Below are positions 50,919-63,458 of a DNA stretch of 64,000 bases, in pieces; positions within the stretch are counted from its first letter, which is position 1; each line of letters opens with the position of its first letter. The DNA lies in assembly GCA_030248195.1 (NCBI GenBank), contig JASAND010015686.1:1-64000 (forward strand), in the 5' to 3' direction. A model generated the notes under the pieces. The model saw only the letters and a list, made by a program, of their open reading frames with translations, made no database searches and had not been told where the DNA came from. The translations under genes and the position numbers were made by a program. This stretch comes from Trissonchulus latispiculum. Taxonomy: Eukaryota > Nematoda > Enoplea > Enoplida > Ironidae.

Positions 50919-51468
50919 TGCGCTATCAAAAGATTATGAGTACACCATTATAGCGAGATTCCGCGGATGCGACTTATGAAAAACTTATGAGCTGAATTCC
51001 GGGAAAATTTGAAAGCTTAAGCCCAGATGGCGTGATTCCTTAGCCGGCTTTCGTGGAAATACCGGCGCCTTAATTCTTGCTTGCCGAATTCCAAGTCTTT
51101 CAGAAGCGGATCTGGAGCTCCGGATCGAGCTCGCATGCACCGGAACGTCCCAGGCCCGGTTCTTATAGCTGCGTGTCCTCTTGAAGATGATTTCTTAACG
51201 TCACTATTTTATGTCCAACCACTGAGAGCCTTTCTTTAAAATTTATTGTATGTTTAGAACGTATGTGTTTTAACTTTAATTCTGGATTGACTAGTTTCCA
51301 GTTAAACCAGCTAGTTTTCCTGGAAACATTTTTCGTCAAAGACTGGACAGCAAAATTCCAACCATGTCAGCTCATTTTCGTGGAATAATTTTGTGCTTAA
51401 TCCCCGCTACGTTGGTTCCACGGAATCTCGCTATAATGGTGTCCTCAAAAGCTTTTGATAGACGCAAT
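50919..51468. mobile_element. MITE-like element with ACACCATTATAGCGAGATTCC termini
   Basis: Inverted termini near 50954-50976 and 51415-51438 share ACACCATTATAGCGAGATTCC. The similarity extends outward through CTATCAAAAG to about 48 bases in all. The interior of about 450 bases is non-coding. No target duplication is clear. Confidence 0.65.
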
Positions 51469-51469
51469 G

Positions 51470-53880
51470 GCAAGCTTAGGTCGTTCTTGGGCTCAGTAAT
51501 ATCACTAAAATAACTTAGGTTTACCTCCTCTTCACCGTAGATAAACTGAACATACTCCAGACTGATCTATTGTATCCTGCAAATCGTCGACCCTGCGGTT
51601 TCGTATTCCACCTAATCCCAACTACTAAGAACGACACTTCGATCTAACTAACTATTTACTATGACAACAATAACCATAACACAGAGATAAAATATACGAC
51701 AATTATTTGTAAGTACTGGTACTAATTGAACCCGACCACCGCCTAATCGCCTAAACCAACTATTGAATATCAGTCACAGGTCCCTACTCTGAAACCTAAA
51801 GACATTTTGAGCTGAAACCTAGGAAACGTTTGGTATGATTACTATTTTAGCCTAGTTGGTTGCCACGCAAACACGTATACAATCACACGCAAACAGCACT
51901 TCTTTTTCGGATTCGCAGTCACTCAATAATACTCGTTTCGGGGTCGAGTGGGTAGTTCCATATATGCTCCCTAAATGGACCTGAAAATGTGTACAAGTCC
52001 ATCAGCCCAGGTCGTCACGAAACTAATAATAGCGAATAAGCCGCACCACCATAGAAATTAAAGACTATTCTATCCTCTGCTAAGAGGACGACCTGTTAAA
52101 TTTAGAACTTTTGTCAAAGCCTCTAGAGAGAGTATATGATAGATCTTGGATTGAACAGCGAAAAAAGACACAGACAAAGAACAGACAATTTTGGACCAGA
52201 ATTGAAAGCACATTTTTAAACAGTAATAGAGTTATATCGTATAAGATCAGGGTTTTCTTCGCTAGAGCAGCAACTTCAGCTAACAGCCAGCACGCGCTCC
52301 AAGTCCCAGATATAGCAGTCCTAATCTGTTTGGTCTGCGTCCCTAAGCCAATTAGTGGCTCTCAGCAAAGATTCAAGTTTCAACAGGAAGGATTGAACGT
52401 TGCTAAAACTAGCCGAAGCTGTAAATTTTATTAAGATTGTTAAAAACTGACGGTTAATGACAGAATTCCGAGCAGCGTCCAACAGAGCTGCAACCAAGAG
52501 CCAGGGAAGAAGGGCCAGGGTAATCCAAGGATTCTGGGACGGACAGTGCAGAATGTATCCAAAGGATCCATCACAGAGGGAGACGACGGAGAGACATACG
52601 GGCAACCAGCGAAGCAGAGAGAGACAGCATAGAGAAGAGGCCCGAAGGCGGCACTCGCAAGAACTGAATCAAACGGGTTAAAACAGGTCGGATCTAACCC
52701 GAATTCAGCGATATTAACTGGATTTCGTAGAGATAAGAAGTTTGCAAAATTGGACTTAAAGATGAATTTTAGCTTACAGAACCAAACTTGGGTTTTCGAC
52801 ACAAACAGAAGAATGTCAGGCAAAATTTACGCAAAATAGGCAGTCAGCTTAGCTAGACAATTATTGGACAATTAGGACATTTTTGACATGGTTTTAAAGC
52901 ATATATCACAAAACAGACAGATCACAGAAAGGAGGAAAAAACTAACATTTTTTGAAAGTGAGAAAAAAGTGGCAGAAATTTGGGCTGAAATAGCAAGAAA
53001 TGACAAAAACTCCTGGATTTCCTTCTCAGGAAATCCGCAGAAGTCCAGCAAGTATCAGTATTAACACATACATATACAGCAAAAGCAACGAAAAATTAGA
53101 TCAATCGAACCAAGGCGGCTAGATGTCTGATTTGAGCGTGTTCTCATCATTTTGTTGGGGATCCGCATTTCCTTTTTAAGTCTTTAAACTCGCACTTACA
53201 AAATATTAAATCAAAAGCCTAAAACGGGAGTGGGTCCGCTCAACCCAGAGCGGAATAATTTGAAAATGGCTTCTGAAGCCAACCCCAATTTGGGTCAACC
53301 ATCCCCCAGGAGATTCCCAAATCCCAACCTAGGGTCCGAGATGAGAGAAAATTTTGAGGAGGGTACCTATTTGGGGAGAGGCTACCGCCTCTCAAACCAA
53401 ACATTTCCAGAGGGTGTCTGTGACTAACAAAACTTCCTCAAAAGCTCTGTAAAATGTCGTCCACCGTCCACTAGTATTCCACGTCACGTCACAGACTGAT
53501 TTGAATTTGGAAGTTGTTCCTCAGAAGTTTTGAAGCGTTTGCAATCATTTTAAGATGATTGGCTGCTTTTGCTTTTGCTGTTCTGTGATTGGTTCACTTG
53601 TTCGAATTACTCCGCCTCTTCCCAAGTCCCTTTAGAAATTGCATCTGGATAATGCATCACCCGGGTTGCGTAAACTTTTGACCTGGGGCCAATTTTCAAG
53701 TGGCCTCAAGTACCATAAAAGTCCCATTCATAAACTTTTATTTCGTTTCCAACTGTCTCTGTCCAGAAATCTATTTCTATAGCTTTTCGGCTGCGCGAGT
53801 TTAGGATTGCGAGGAAAGGCATGCCGAAGAAGAAATAGTGAAGATACCAGAAGGAGAAGAAGAATCGTAATAGCAGGAGG
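51470..53880. other. No supported gene
   Basis: Several frames of 65-127 codons occur on both strands, but none has a recognised domain, transmembrane pattern or paired splice signals. Confidence 0.4.
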
Positions 53881-53894
53881 GGACCAAGAGCCCA

Positions 53895-53970
53895 AGATGA
53901 AATAACCTTACTTACGAAATAAGCCAGAGCGTATGCCTGGTGCGCAAAAAGTTGTGGTTCGAATCCCACC
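53895..53970 (+). repeat. Degenerate tRNA-like sequence (pseudo-tRNA or SINE head)
   Basis: GTGGTTCGAATCCCAC (53954-53969) is a perfect T-arm containing the B box GGTTCGAATCC. Just before it GCGTA and TGCGC can form an anticodon stem around TGCCTGG. No matching 5' acceptor strand is found, and the D arm is poor, so it is not a functional tRNA. ATTA-rich tandem sequence follows at 53980-54040. Confidence 0.45.
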
Positions 53971-54049
53971 GGAGGTCTAATAATAATATTACTAATTAAT
54001 ATTACACAATGTCTAATTAATATTACACAAACAGTTATTGTTAATATCA

Positions 54050-55090
54050 CAACAATTAACATGGGTGCAAAACTGCTCATACAAAGGTACATAGTTATTC
54101 AGGCGTTTTCGAATGTTTTTTACTTCTTTTAGACTTATTTAAATACAACACTCAACAAAATCAAGTCTTAAAATACAAGTCGTACGTAGGCATTCATAAA
54201 ACTAATTACAATTTCCCTGCGCAGGTTAAAACACAAATAACAATTGTTTTACAAAAAATAATAGGTTCGTTCATAAAATATGTTTTCCTCAAATTACTAA
54301 TTTCTGGTACAAGTTATTAGCTTCAAAATATCCTATGTAGCGAACCTACTGCCTATGCAAAGTTTTCTCGTCGTTAGAATTTTAATAGTTGTAGCTGTGA
54401 TACTTTCTTGTACTGCAGCTGCTGATGGGGACCCGGCCTGCAACAGCTCGCGTTGACTTCTTTCATTTTACAAGATAGCTTCGCAGATTTGCTCCCAGTA
54501 TAACTTCTAATTGAAAGGACCATACCACAAAATTCTTATTCTGATAGCTTATGATCATGTTAGCGGAAGCTTTTTGACTGAGCTCGATTCACAGAATACA
54601 GTGCTCAATTTCTAACCTTATTACTTAAGACACGTGCACACTAATTCCACAATACAAAGCTCATGCTCCAAATTTAACTTTTGACTGGGAGCACCAAAAA
54701 CAACGATCTTGATCTCGTTGGGTAGGGAATTTCGCAGAAAACTAGCGTTTTTTAGTGGAGCCTTAAAATGGCGATTTAAGCTTTTATTATTTTTTAATTT
54801 TCTTTACATCTTACTTACCTTTTATTTCAGTTTCCACCCATACACCGAAGCTACCATACATGTGTGCATTACATACATGTACATCTGCATATCCCCCCAG
54901 ACCTGGAGCTCACCCCCGAGAGGGGTCCCTCACCCTCTCCCCCCCCCCAAAATCTTCCCCACCTGCACTTGTCTGGAAGCTACAGTAGTAAACATTTTCC
55001 CATGCAGCCATAGGATCGCTTTCAAATTCTGCGTGTACAAAATTCCGAAATAATAAAACAATAAAATACACGAATACTAAATTTAAACTC
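54050..55090. other. No supported gene
   Basis: AT-rich sequence; a C-rich patch stands at 54890-54960. No features recognised. Confidence 0.4.
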
Positions 55091-55094
55091 AATG

Positions 55095-55440
55095 CAGTCA
55101 GCAAGGAGTTTAGCTTTGAGTCCAAATTCTCGTGGTGGAAAATCCCTATATAAAGTTTTCTCGACGAAAACTCCTAACATTTACCTTTAAGCTTTGGTCT
55201 GCCATGGTCAGCTACAGGATGGAGTTTAGGTAATAGGGAAAGGCTAAACTCGTAGTTAAAATCTATGGGGTCGGAAACCTCCTGTATAAAGTCTCTCCAT
55301 TAAAAATAAATGAGTGTTGAAGGTCAAGTACAGGACGCAGGTTAGATAATGTAGCAAAACTAAGCTCATTCCCGGATTCTACATGGTCGAAAATCCACTG
55401 GATAAGTTTTAAAATGAGCAATTTTTAATTTAATCAATTT
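55095..55440 (+). repeat. Diverged tandem repeat, units about 120-140 bp
   Basis: Three units each carry a variant of GGTCGAAAATCC, then GTATAAAGTTT, GGTCAAGTACAGGA and GTTTAGGTAATAG. They resemble the 130 bp monomers at the palindrome edges (12530, 19986) in the CGAAAACCCCC...AAAGTTTTTCG segment. Confidence 0.5.
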
Positions 55441-55449
55441 GTCCGTCGT

Positions 55450-55590
55450 TCCAGACTGGCACCACCCAACCTCTAGGGCCTCCCGGCCTCTCCACCCCCA
55501 AAGCCTCCCGGCTTCAGAGCCTGTCCACCCCGGGCCTCCTTGCGCCTCCCGGCCTCCGGGCCTCTCTACCCCCACCACCCCAACCCTAAA
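55450..55590 (+). repeat. C-rich minisatellite
   Basis: GGCCTCCCGGCCTC and CCACCCCC pieces repeat irregularly. It is very GC-rich against the AT-rich surroundings. The frame through it is composition driven. Confidence 0.6.
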
Positions 55591-55599
55591 ACTCACTAT

Positions 55600-57120
55600 A
55601 TACCTACTAGTGACCCTGGCTTTAAGCAACAGGCAAAAGTTGTCTGTAAAATATTTTTGTAAAACCTGAAGCTGTGACTGCATTCCAGACATGGACAGTT
55701 TGTTACTCCCGTGACCGCATTGCCAAATAAAACCTAATGATTCCGATATCCCGATTTCTCAAAACTGGAGAGTCTTTCTGCTTTCTGCCAACATTTCTGC
55801 TTGCCAACATTTCTGCTTGCTTTCTGCCAACATGATATGACGGGCGTGTGGGCCGACGGACATACAGCTTTTAATGCTCCAGAAAGTTCGCGAAATGTAC
55901 TATATGTATTCGCGTTGAGATTCCGTAAGTAGACAAGATTCCATTACGCCTCCGGTACTGGACAAGTTTGGGCCCTAACAAGGAAAAATAAATATCTCTC
56001 CGCAGTAGTGCGAATTTTCATCACTACCAAAATCATGCATATCCATTGCATAGTTTTCGAGAAGTCGATGTTCAGAACAGAAAATTCGCAGTTTGGCCAA
56101 AACAATTTTTCTATAAAATCTCTAGCTATTGACTACTACTAATAGGCGCCGTTAAAATGAGGAATGGACAGTATATCGACTGAGTAAAAATACACCATAA
56201 TTGTACCTGACATGAGGCAGTAATGTCGAGAGACTGATTTCCTAAAAAATTGGGCTTGTTCATACATAAAGTTGTGAAGCTGTAATTACTTTACTGCCAA
56301 GGTCCGTGCTTGTACTTGTATTGTCTCTTTAACAAAAATAATGGCCGCTCCTTGCTATCGGTGCTGCGCCTCCATGTCCAAGCCCAAAGCAAGCACGAAT
56401 GTCAAACAAAAATCTATAATATTAACCCGGTTTTGCAGATCGTATCAGATTGATAGAAATAAAATATATAGATATATAAAAAATATATAGAAATAAAAAC
56501 TGTATGTTGACTGAAACGCAGTTCTTTTAACAATGGCTTTGATCATCCGATTCATTTCACCTTGCATCATAGTTTTTTGGTTACAACTGTTGTCTGTTAT
56601 GCTTGCCCAATCTTAGATTTTAATTAGCTTTTAATACTTTTTTCACATTTCATAAATGCTTAAAACATATATCTGAACATGTTTTACAATTACATATTGA
56701 ATGCTTACTAAAGTTTAAGCACTGGTTATCCACAATGTAGTAAAATTAAGTTGAATGAAATTGGTTCAGGTAATTCGGAAAACGTTACCAACTATAGCGG
56801 AGTAAAACCGGCAGAACACTAGTGATACTGGTTCTCAGCAAACGTATGCTAGATATTTTCTAGTTCCAATAAAGTGGAAAGCTTCCAGCTTCAAAGATTT
56901 TGAGTAGAAGTTTGGTCATTGTCTATCCACATCAAATCAATATTGTCTGTCAATATCAATTTTTGCTACAGCCCGGAAAACCAGTTGGTTTCCAAACACA
57001 CTCCCGTCACATATTGTCAAATAACAAACCTAACCGCTTCTTCAGCAAAAAAACTAAAAATACTATTCCTGACACCTTTAGCTGTATACTTGCAGTATGC
57101 GAAATGGTTAATCAAGGGTG
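55600..57120. other. No supported gene
   Basis: Includes a short TTTCTGCCAACA/TTTCTGCTTG tandem at 55785-55835 and AT-rich runs near 56455-56500. Otherwise nothing recognised. Confidence 0.4.
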
Positions 57121-57124
57121 TGAA

Positions 57125-57200
57125 ATGGTTATATTATTGTAAATATAATTGTTAATAATTAATATAATTGTTAATAATTAATATAATTGTTAATATTAAT
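57125..57200 (+). repeat. 22 bp AT-rich tandem repeat
   Basis: About three units of AATATAATTGTTAATAATT. Confidence 0.8.
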
Positions 57201-57610
57201 ATTCCAAGAGGCCAATCACTACTTCCTGAGAAAACAGCCAGCAAATGAGCCCTACTGCGTACACATGATAGTTTATCGAGAAACGTGCGAAAAGACACTC
57301 AGATCAGTGCAAGCATGTCAGCACAAGGCAAATTAGATGTCAAAAAATTTTTAGTTTGACGTAAACGATATCAATCTGAATATACACAAATTCTCCCAAG
57401 AAAAAATGTTCATTAGGCCTGAAAATGACAGGCCGTGTGTTAGTGTCAAAGCACGTACTACTATGTAAAAATTCTAAAATCCAACATAGGCTTAGCCGTT
57501 TAGCATTCGATTAAAAACTGAAGGAACGGGTTTTGTTTGCAATGTAGCAATAAGAAGGTTAACCACAAACTTTCTTGCACCAAATATGGTTAGTTTAGCT
57601 ACTTCCGGTC

Positions 57611-58325
57611 GTTTGCACCAACTTTGAGATTAGCTCAAGTTTAAGATTGGGTAACCTTGAGCTTATCTCTAACTTCAACCTCGAGGTTATCTCCTGCACC
57701 AAATGATTTCTAATACAGATTACTAAACTTTAATTTGTGGATTATCCAATACAATGCTTTTAAAGAGTCACATGCTAAGTGGCTAAGTGAAAGGGCCAAT
57801 CAACAGTTACCAGCATTTCAACCATTCTACTACTTTGCACATTACAATTGAAGTAAATTGTCTTTGGTACTCGCTTGGCAAGGAGGTCTATAATATAATG
57901 ACTTTCAAACGTCTGCAGTTCCGACGATGAATGCTACTGCCTACAGTATAATCTTAAGAGCACGGAGGCAGTGATTAGAATTAAATTGTCTTTGTGAACG
58001 GTAAGAATGAAAACAACAAATTTAGAAATTATGATGTTTAAATTCTGTGGAGATATTGTTAGCTTAAACTGTAATTGGGCATTTTTGTTTGAAAATTCGC
58101 ATTATATTCGCATTCGCACAATGCAATAATTTTGCTGTAAAACTGGTAAGAGATAAAGTCAATCCTACTCTTGACCAGGATTGAAAATTAGGCGCTCGAG
58201 ATTAGCTCGAGGTTGAGTTAATCTCAAACTTTTGTTGGTGCAACGCTCTTCCAGATAACCTCAAGCTAATCTGGAGCTAAGCACAAGCTAATCTCAACCT
58301 CGAGCTTATTTTGGTTGGTGCAAAC
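57611..58325. mobile_element. Fold-back element with GTTTGCACCAAC termini
   Basis: GTTTGCACCAAC and its inverted copy end the segment. The arms (57611-57710 and 58165-58325) contain repeated, partly palindromic GAGATTAGCTC and CTCGAGGTT motifs. CCGGT stands next to both ends. The interior is non-coding. Confidence 0.65.
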
Positions 58326-58786
58326 CGGTGATAGTAAAAAATAAGTTTATGGCTGAGTCTGCTCTTACACGAGTTATGAAAATAAGTCAGGTGAACTCAA
58401 ACTATAGTGTACAAAACTTGCTGGGTTTTAAGTGTAATATCTTTAGCTATAATTAAGTTCACCACTATCAGAAAGGATGGGTGATACGTTGAGCTCAATT
58501 GATGTTGTACGAAATTTAATTTGAAAACTGCGCTGTTAACACAAAAATATTAACTAGTATCGGGCTTGCTTCGTTTTCCAACTTCAAACCAGGCCTATGA
58601 GGATTGGCAGGAACGTGGATGAAAGGAGAATACGAGGTTTTAGTAATTGGTATTAAATCAAATAAAATCAAGCAAGTATTAAAAGTTCGGAGTCAACGCT
58701 ACGTTGTTGCCTGAATTCAGTTTTCCTTAAAATCAAACAGTACTACAATACTCCCTTGATCTACCAGTAGTCAAGGTTTACTGGAA

Positions 58787-59223
58787 TCATTTCGGTAACT
58801 TGACGGTTATCTTAACACGACCTTGTGGTTTTGTTTTCTGCGGCGTGGTTACGCAAAATGTTGTAGCTTTAGGCACAGCCGGAGAACGTCGATCAAGCAC
58901 GACCTTACTGTCCATCCGGTGCAACAGACTGTTGCTGGTTTCATGGGTGGTTAATGAAGTAAACTGTTTGACGATCGTGCCGGTAGGCGTATTGGGAATC
59001 TTACTGGACATGGTCCGATCACGACCACGAATATGAAGTCCGGTGGGAAACATTCGGGTCAGTAGGCTACCAGGTTGATGGCGACGCCAGCAAACGACCA
59101 ACGCTACGGATATGAGTACGACCAGGGTAGACCCTGCCAGCGTTGCTGTCATGGCGATTTCGAACGTTTTCAATCTGTGCGTTAGAGATTCCATCTGCTC
59201 CTTAGTCAGTAAACGTTTGTAGT
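58787..59223 (-). CDS. Single-pass membrane glycoprotein, last exon (transmembrane and cytoplasmic tail)
   Basis: An acceptor TTTCCTTATTAG opens the exon. Two bases complete an Asp codon with the previous exon, and 145 codons including the stop follow. A membrane-proximal helix (LLTKEQMESLTHRLKTFE) leads into a transmembrane segment LAGSTLVVLISVALVVCW. RRH stops transfer, and a cytoplasmic tail of about 85 residues, Ser/Thr/Pro- and Lys/Arg-rich, follows. The tail has several SP and TP sites. The phase match with 60606 (1 to 1) supports one gene. No family is recognised. Confidence 0.65.
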
Positions 59224-59229
59224 CTAATA

Positions 59230-60170
59230 AGGAAATCCTGACGATAAATGGAAGTGTTGAAAGAGTGGCACAGCTCTGAAAAATTGTAAATTTTAAACAC
59301 TATGGGATGTGGGTATGCTATGTACGGGTATCGATTTTCATGATGGCACTGTGTACGGATCATGATTCTACATTTTCCTTCCAAATTCCATAGGAAACAC
59401 TAGAACAAAGGATTTGACCGAATTTGTGGATAGCCCAAACTAATAGATATGCGATAGTAGAATAGGAAAGAGTAGTCTCTGAAACCAACAAATTTCTAAT
59501 AGCTATTTAGTTTGACAAAACATTATTTCCGAAAGTTTTACTTTTTCCCCACAGTCGAGATCAAACTTAAATTTGAAGCGATTTGTAGGAAAACGGTAAA
59601 AAACGCAGCATATTTTGTCCTGATGTCCGGACCCACAAATACGACGAAAAAATTAAACTGTTCAAGACGTAAAGACCACTACGAACGTTTCTAGCATGTT
59701 TTGAAAGTGGCAATAGCAATTTTTTCATTTACTTCTATCCTTCGGAATATCAAATTCACCTATTATCAGGAGGGTATGTACATATTGAAGTCCAAGACAT
59801 CTCTCCCCGTCCCAGTAATGTACAAGCCGTGCCTTTTAATAAATAAGTGCTATTCTATTAGTTAGCCAAAAATAGGTATTGATGCTGACATTTTAAGAAG
59901 TATTTCCAGGTCAACCGATATTTTGTAGTTCAATTTCTTGATTATCTCTAAAAATAAAATTTTCTGGAAGAAACTTAGGGTATCCGAAATTTACCGGTAA
60001 TAACGTTGGTTGCCGATATTTAGTTTTCGTCATTACTATTAAAGGTTGCAACTATTTTAATTAATTTTTGCCTAACATAAAAGCCTCCTCGAAGATGTCC
60101 GAGCATAGTTCCTCAGGAGTTACCCCTTGCATTTGTCACAAGTGACACTTCTTGATCATGCGTAAACTAC
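59230..60170. other. Intron of the membrane glycoprotein gene, no other gene seen
   Basis: AT-rich; short frames only. Confidence 0.45.
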
Positions 60171-60176
60171 TGTTAC

Positions 60177-60594
60177 CAAGAGTACATAATAGATAAGAGT
60201 ATGACAACAGGCAGGCTCTCTGTTATCAGAGCAAAAACTATGCTATGCGCGCTATCGGCTAACCCCCCCCACAAATTGACCCCCTCTCACACCGCCCCTA
60301 TATGGGTACGGGGTCCAAACGGGGGTCGCTCACTGCTTTGCATAATTACACGTTATAATTAACCGAGGCCTAATTTGTGAACAGGGTGCAAGCGTGTATG
60401 TTTAACATATGCCTGTAGAAAACATACTAAGCGAGTGAGCGACCCCCGTTTGGAACTATGTACCCATATAGGGGCGGTGTGAGAGGGGGTCAATTTGTGG
60501 GGGGGGGGTTAGCCGATAGCGCGCATAGCATAGTTTTTGCTCTGATAACAGAGAGCCTGCCTGTTGTCATACTCTTATCTATTATGTACTCTTG
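60177..60594. mobile_element. Near-perfect fold-back element with CAAGAGT termini and 7 bp target duplication
   Basis: Arms 60177-60334 and 60435-60594 are almost identical inverted copies (about 158 bases), starting CAAGAGTACATAATAG, with a 100-base loop. CTGTTAC stands on both sides (60170-60176, 60595-60601). The near identity suggests a recent insertion. It lies in the intron, 11 bases from the donor of the exon at 60606. Confidence 0.9.
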
Positions 60595-60605
60595 CTGTTA
60601 CTTAC

Positions 60606-60747
60606 CTACTTGAGATTCTGTATTCTTTGTACGAAAATTGAGTATGGCAGACGGTGCAATAAATCCAATACTATAAAATATTGCAGCCGGAGTGTGCACA
60701 GTAATTTCTTGCATTTCGCACAAATGGTGATCGTGCGACATTAGAAT
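60606..60747 (-). CDS. Single-pass membrane glycoprotein, internal exon
   Basis: Acceptor ATTTTTGTTTTCAG, donor GTAAGT, 142 bases, phase 0 in and 1 out. It encodes HDHHLCEMQEITVHTPAAIF and continues to NFRTKNTESQ. It follows the exon at 62333 in phase and precedes the transmembrane exon. A fold-back element begins 11 bases into the downstream intron. Confidence 0.65.
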
Positions 60748-61129
60748 CTGAAAACAAAAATAAAACATATTCAGCGTAGTCTGGTTAGTTTCTCTCATGC
60801 TCAATGCTACAACTCTATACTCAATCAATAAAATCAGTGCCTAGTTAAACGGATAATGCTGATTCTAAACTGATTAAAATTTATTAGGAATACTTATCTC
60901 CTTAGTATCCTTTTTGGATGGGTTAAGCCTAGCTTAAGTGCCGAGTGTTTAAGCAATCCTGGAAAATATTGGGGAATAGCCAAATCGCCTTGCAGTGGAC
61001 ATTCTCGAAGACCTAGTTGACATTCCGTGACGTATTACACAGACGTTGTAAATAAACAGTATTTATACAATGACCTGACTTGTACAGCTGATGGATAGCT
61101 GACTGGTAACTATAGGATAACGTGAGGGG

Positions 61130-61735
61130 GAATGGGGGGTGCTGGCCCCGCAGCCCATCAAAAACGGGTAGACCCCCTCCGCGAAAAGGAAAAAGGATAG
61201 ACCCTCTCGTCCAGAAAGGAAAAAAAGGGTAGACTCCTCAGCGATTTTTATCAAAAATAATTATTTTTGTAGCAAATTTTAGCGATTTCTTCAAAACATT
61301 TCTTAAGAATTGCCAAAAAATGTAGTTTTGTACTAAGTTTGTGTCAAAAACCTTAAAAAATTTCCAATTTTTACTATTTTCGGGGCATACATTAACACGG
61401 GGTCCGATTCTGGGGGGTCCAGGTCGACCACGGCGAGGGGTCTACCCCATTGAAGGGGGTCTGCCCCGAAATTAGAAAAAATTGCGAATGTTTAACGTTT
61501 TTGACCAAAAATTAGTAAAAAATGACAATTTGAAAAACAAAATGAAAATGACTAAGAAATTTTTAAAAAAAATCACTGAGGGGTCTACCCTTTTTTATTT
61601 TTCTGGACGAGAGGGTCTGCCCTTTTTTCCTTTTCGCTGAGGGGTCTACCCGTTTTTTGTCGGTCTGGGGGGTCTAGACCCTTTGCCGAGGTCGGGACAG
61701 ACCCCCCCAGAATCGGACCCCGCGTTAATGTGGGC
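61130..61735. mobile_element. Fold-back element rich in GGGTCTACCC motifs
   Basis: The left arm (about 61130-61330) and right arm (about 61500-61665) are inverted copies with repeated GGGTAGACCCC pieces and A-rich spacers. A second inverted pair (61393-61440 and 61680-61735, GGGGTCCGATTCTGGGGGG) overlaps the right side. Non-coding; the frames through it are repeat driven. It lies in an intron of the glycoprotein gene. Confidence 0.65.
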
Positions 61736-61739
61736 TGGT

Positions 61740-62330
61740 AACCATTGTCTTTGCTCCGAAGCATATCCAGCACATGACTGGCAGTGGTCGCCCTTTGCAT
61801 CAGAAACCCCCAGGTCATATTTAAGGGCGGGGATCAATCGTCAGTTACTGATCCTCATTGGTTGCGATTCCATTGAACATCAATGGTATTCAATGTTTCA
61901 ATGTTTCAGTGGCCCTATTCTGAAGACAAACAGCTACTTTGTCTTCGCAGGCAGTAGCAGGGCAACAGGTCAACAGCAAACCCAATCATGGTCAGATGAA
62001 ACAGGTTGGTTCAATGTGGTGTAGTTGGCAAATACTCAGCATCTACCGAAATGGTAAATTGTTTAGGGGATCAGATATTGTTCCGGTAAATTGTTTATAT
62101 AGATTAGCAATATGGTTGGACTTCTACTCTACTCTTGGGGGAAAAGCTGTTTACATTTTTAGGAGCTGACAATCTAGATAAGCATAGACAGAGCTGAGAT
62201 AGGGGTAGGGAGATGTATAATGTGACTTTGCTGGTATACCAACTGTCACCATTCAGCGGCATTGAAACTAAAATTCCCATGAACTGTCAAATTACTATAC
62301 AAGCATCAGGAAACTTAAGTCTGGAGGCTT
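61740..62330. other. No supported gene
   Basis: Probable intron of the minus-strand glycoprotein gene; no recognised repeats. Plus-strand frames at 61683-62169 have no domain. Confidence 0.4.
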
Positions 62331-62332
62331 AC

Positions 62333-62525
62333 CTTTACCGTAAAAGTGGATAACTCTTGCTTGATCAAAATACAAAAATAGCTGGCAGTTTTGTTGCACA
62401 TCGGAGTAGAGTTGCTAAGCAAATGTTGGCCTTGAAACAACATCGAAACAGAACCGTTCTGAACTCCAATGACTAGAGCTCCGTTTATTGAATTTGATGA
62501 GTTCCACAGGTGAATGGTGAAATTT
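62333..62525 (-). CDS. Single-pass membrane glycoprotein, glycosylated extracellular exon
   Basis: Acceptor AAAAACATTTCAG, donor GTAAGC, 193 bases, phase 2 in and 0 out. Sixty-four codons include five N-glycosylation sequons (NFT, NSS, NGS, NST, NKT) and two cysteines. It starts NFTIHLWNSSNSINGALVIG. It looks like a beta-rich extracellular domain. The frame has no stop in 64 codons, and all phases fit the neighbouring exons. Confidence 0.65.
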
Positions 62526-62529
62526 CTGA

Positions 62530-63455
62530 AATGTTTTTAATACATATTTGTTGAGTGTTCAATTTGTTTTCTTAATCCAATTTGAATAGATACAGCTTAA
62601 TCTTCTATAGAGTCAACCAAAGGCATGTGTATAGCTTATGCTTTTCAAAACATATAATCTCAAAACAAAAAGCAATCATATAATGCCAAGACTGTCAACC
62701 AGTAACTAGTCTCTGCCCTGAAAAATAAGGTATCGAAAATCGCCACTTGGGCCATATGACCCATCCTGCATTAAAAGGTTAATACAAATTTCAATGTTAA
62801 TTAAATTAAATATGGAATATTTACTGTAGGAAATCCTCTATGTTAATCCGCATATGTTTTCCCATTGCTAAATGGCATGTCTTCAATTCCTAAAACATGC
62901 TGTCTAATATGTAAAACTACTAAATCATTCGAACGAACTTTTAAAATTCTGAAATTCTGACTGTAAATGAAGATCTGTGGTTGAAAAGTTTTGTGAGGAA
63001 ATTATAATCATTTTTGTCACGTTTCTTGATACGTTTAACCACATACGTACAGACCTTTAGTCCTGAAAACTCTCCGGGCTATGCTATACTGCTGGATAGA
63101 GGGAGCTTGGTGCGTTGTCAGTCCCCCCAACCTGGAGTTCGCTCGTTCACCTCGCCCACTAAACCGGATTTTTTTATTTTAGAGCAAAAAGCTATAAAAC
63201 TGGTTCCTGTCCGCCTGTGCACTCTCTTTTCCAAAATTCCGCTCAATTTCATTCAGGGCACCGCCATTAGAGAGCCAAATTATTCTATTCGTAAAGCTAG
63301 GCAGCGTTACGGTAACATGCAAAACGTTGTACATATAAAGCCTAAATGTGGACTAAGGTGTCCAGGCCAAGTTCATATGCTGATCATAGGAAGTTATCCA
63401 CGGTTATCAATAAAATTACTGCTTAGAAGTTAATAACAGTCAATGTTGTGTGCCT
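62530..63455. other. Probable intron, no supported gene
   Basis: A plus-strand frame at 63014-63433 opposes the glycoprotein gene and shows no recognised domain. Confidence 0.4.
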
Positions 63456-63458
63456 TAC

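Noticed and set aside
53954..53969. A true tRNA gene
   Set aside because: The T-arm is perfect but the acceptor stem and D-arm cannot be formed, so only a tRNA-like remnant is reported.
55366..55692. Proline- or glycine-rich open frames over the C-rich patch
   Set aside because: Both strands are open because of base composition; no domain or splice signal.
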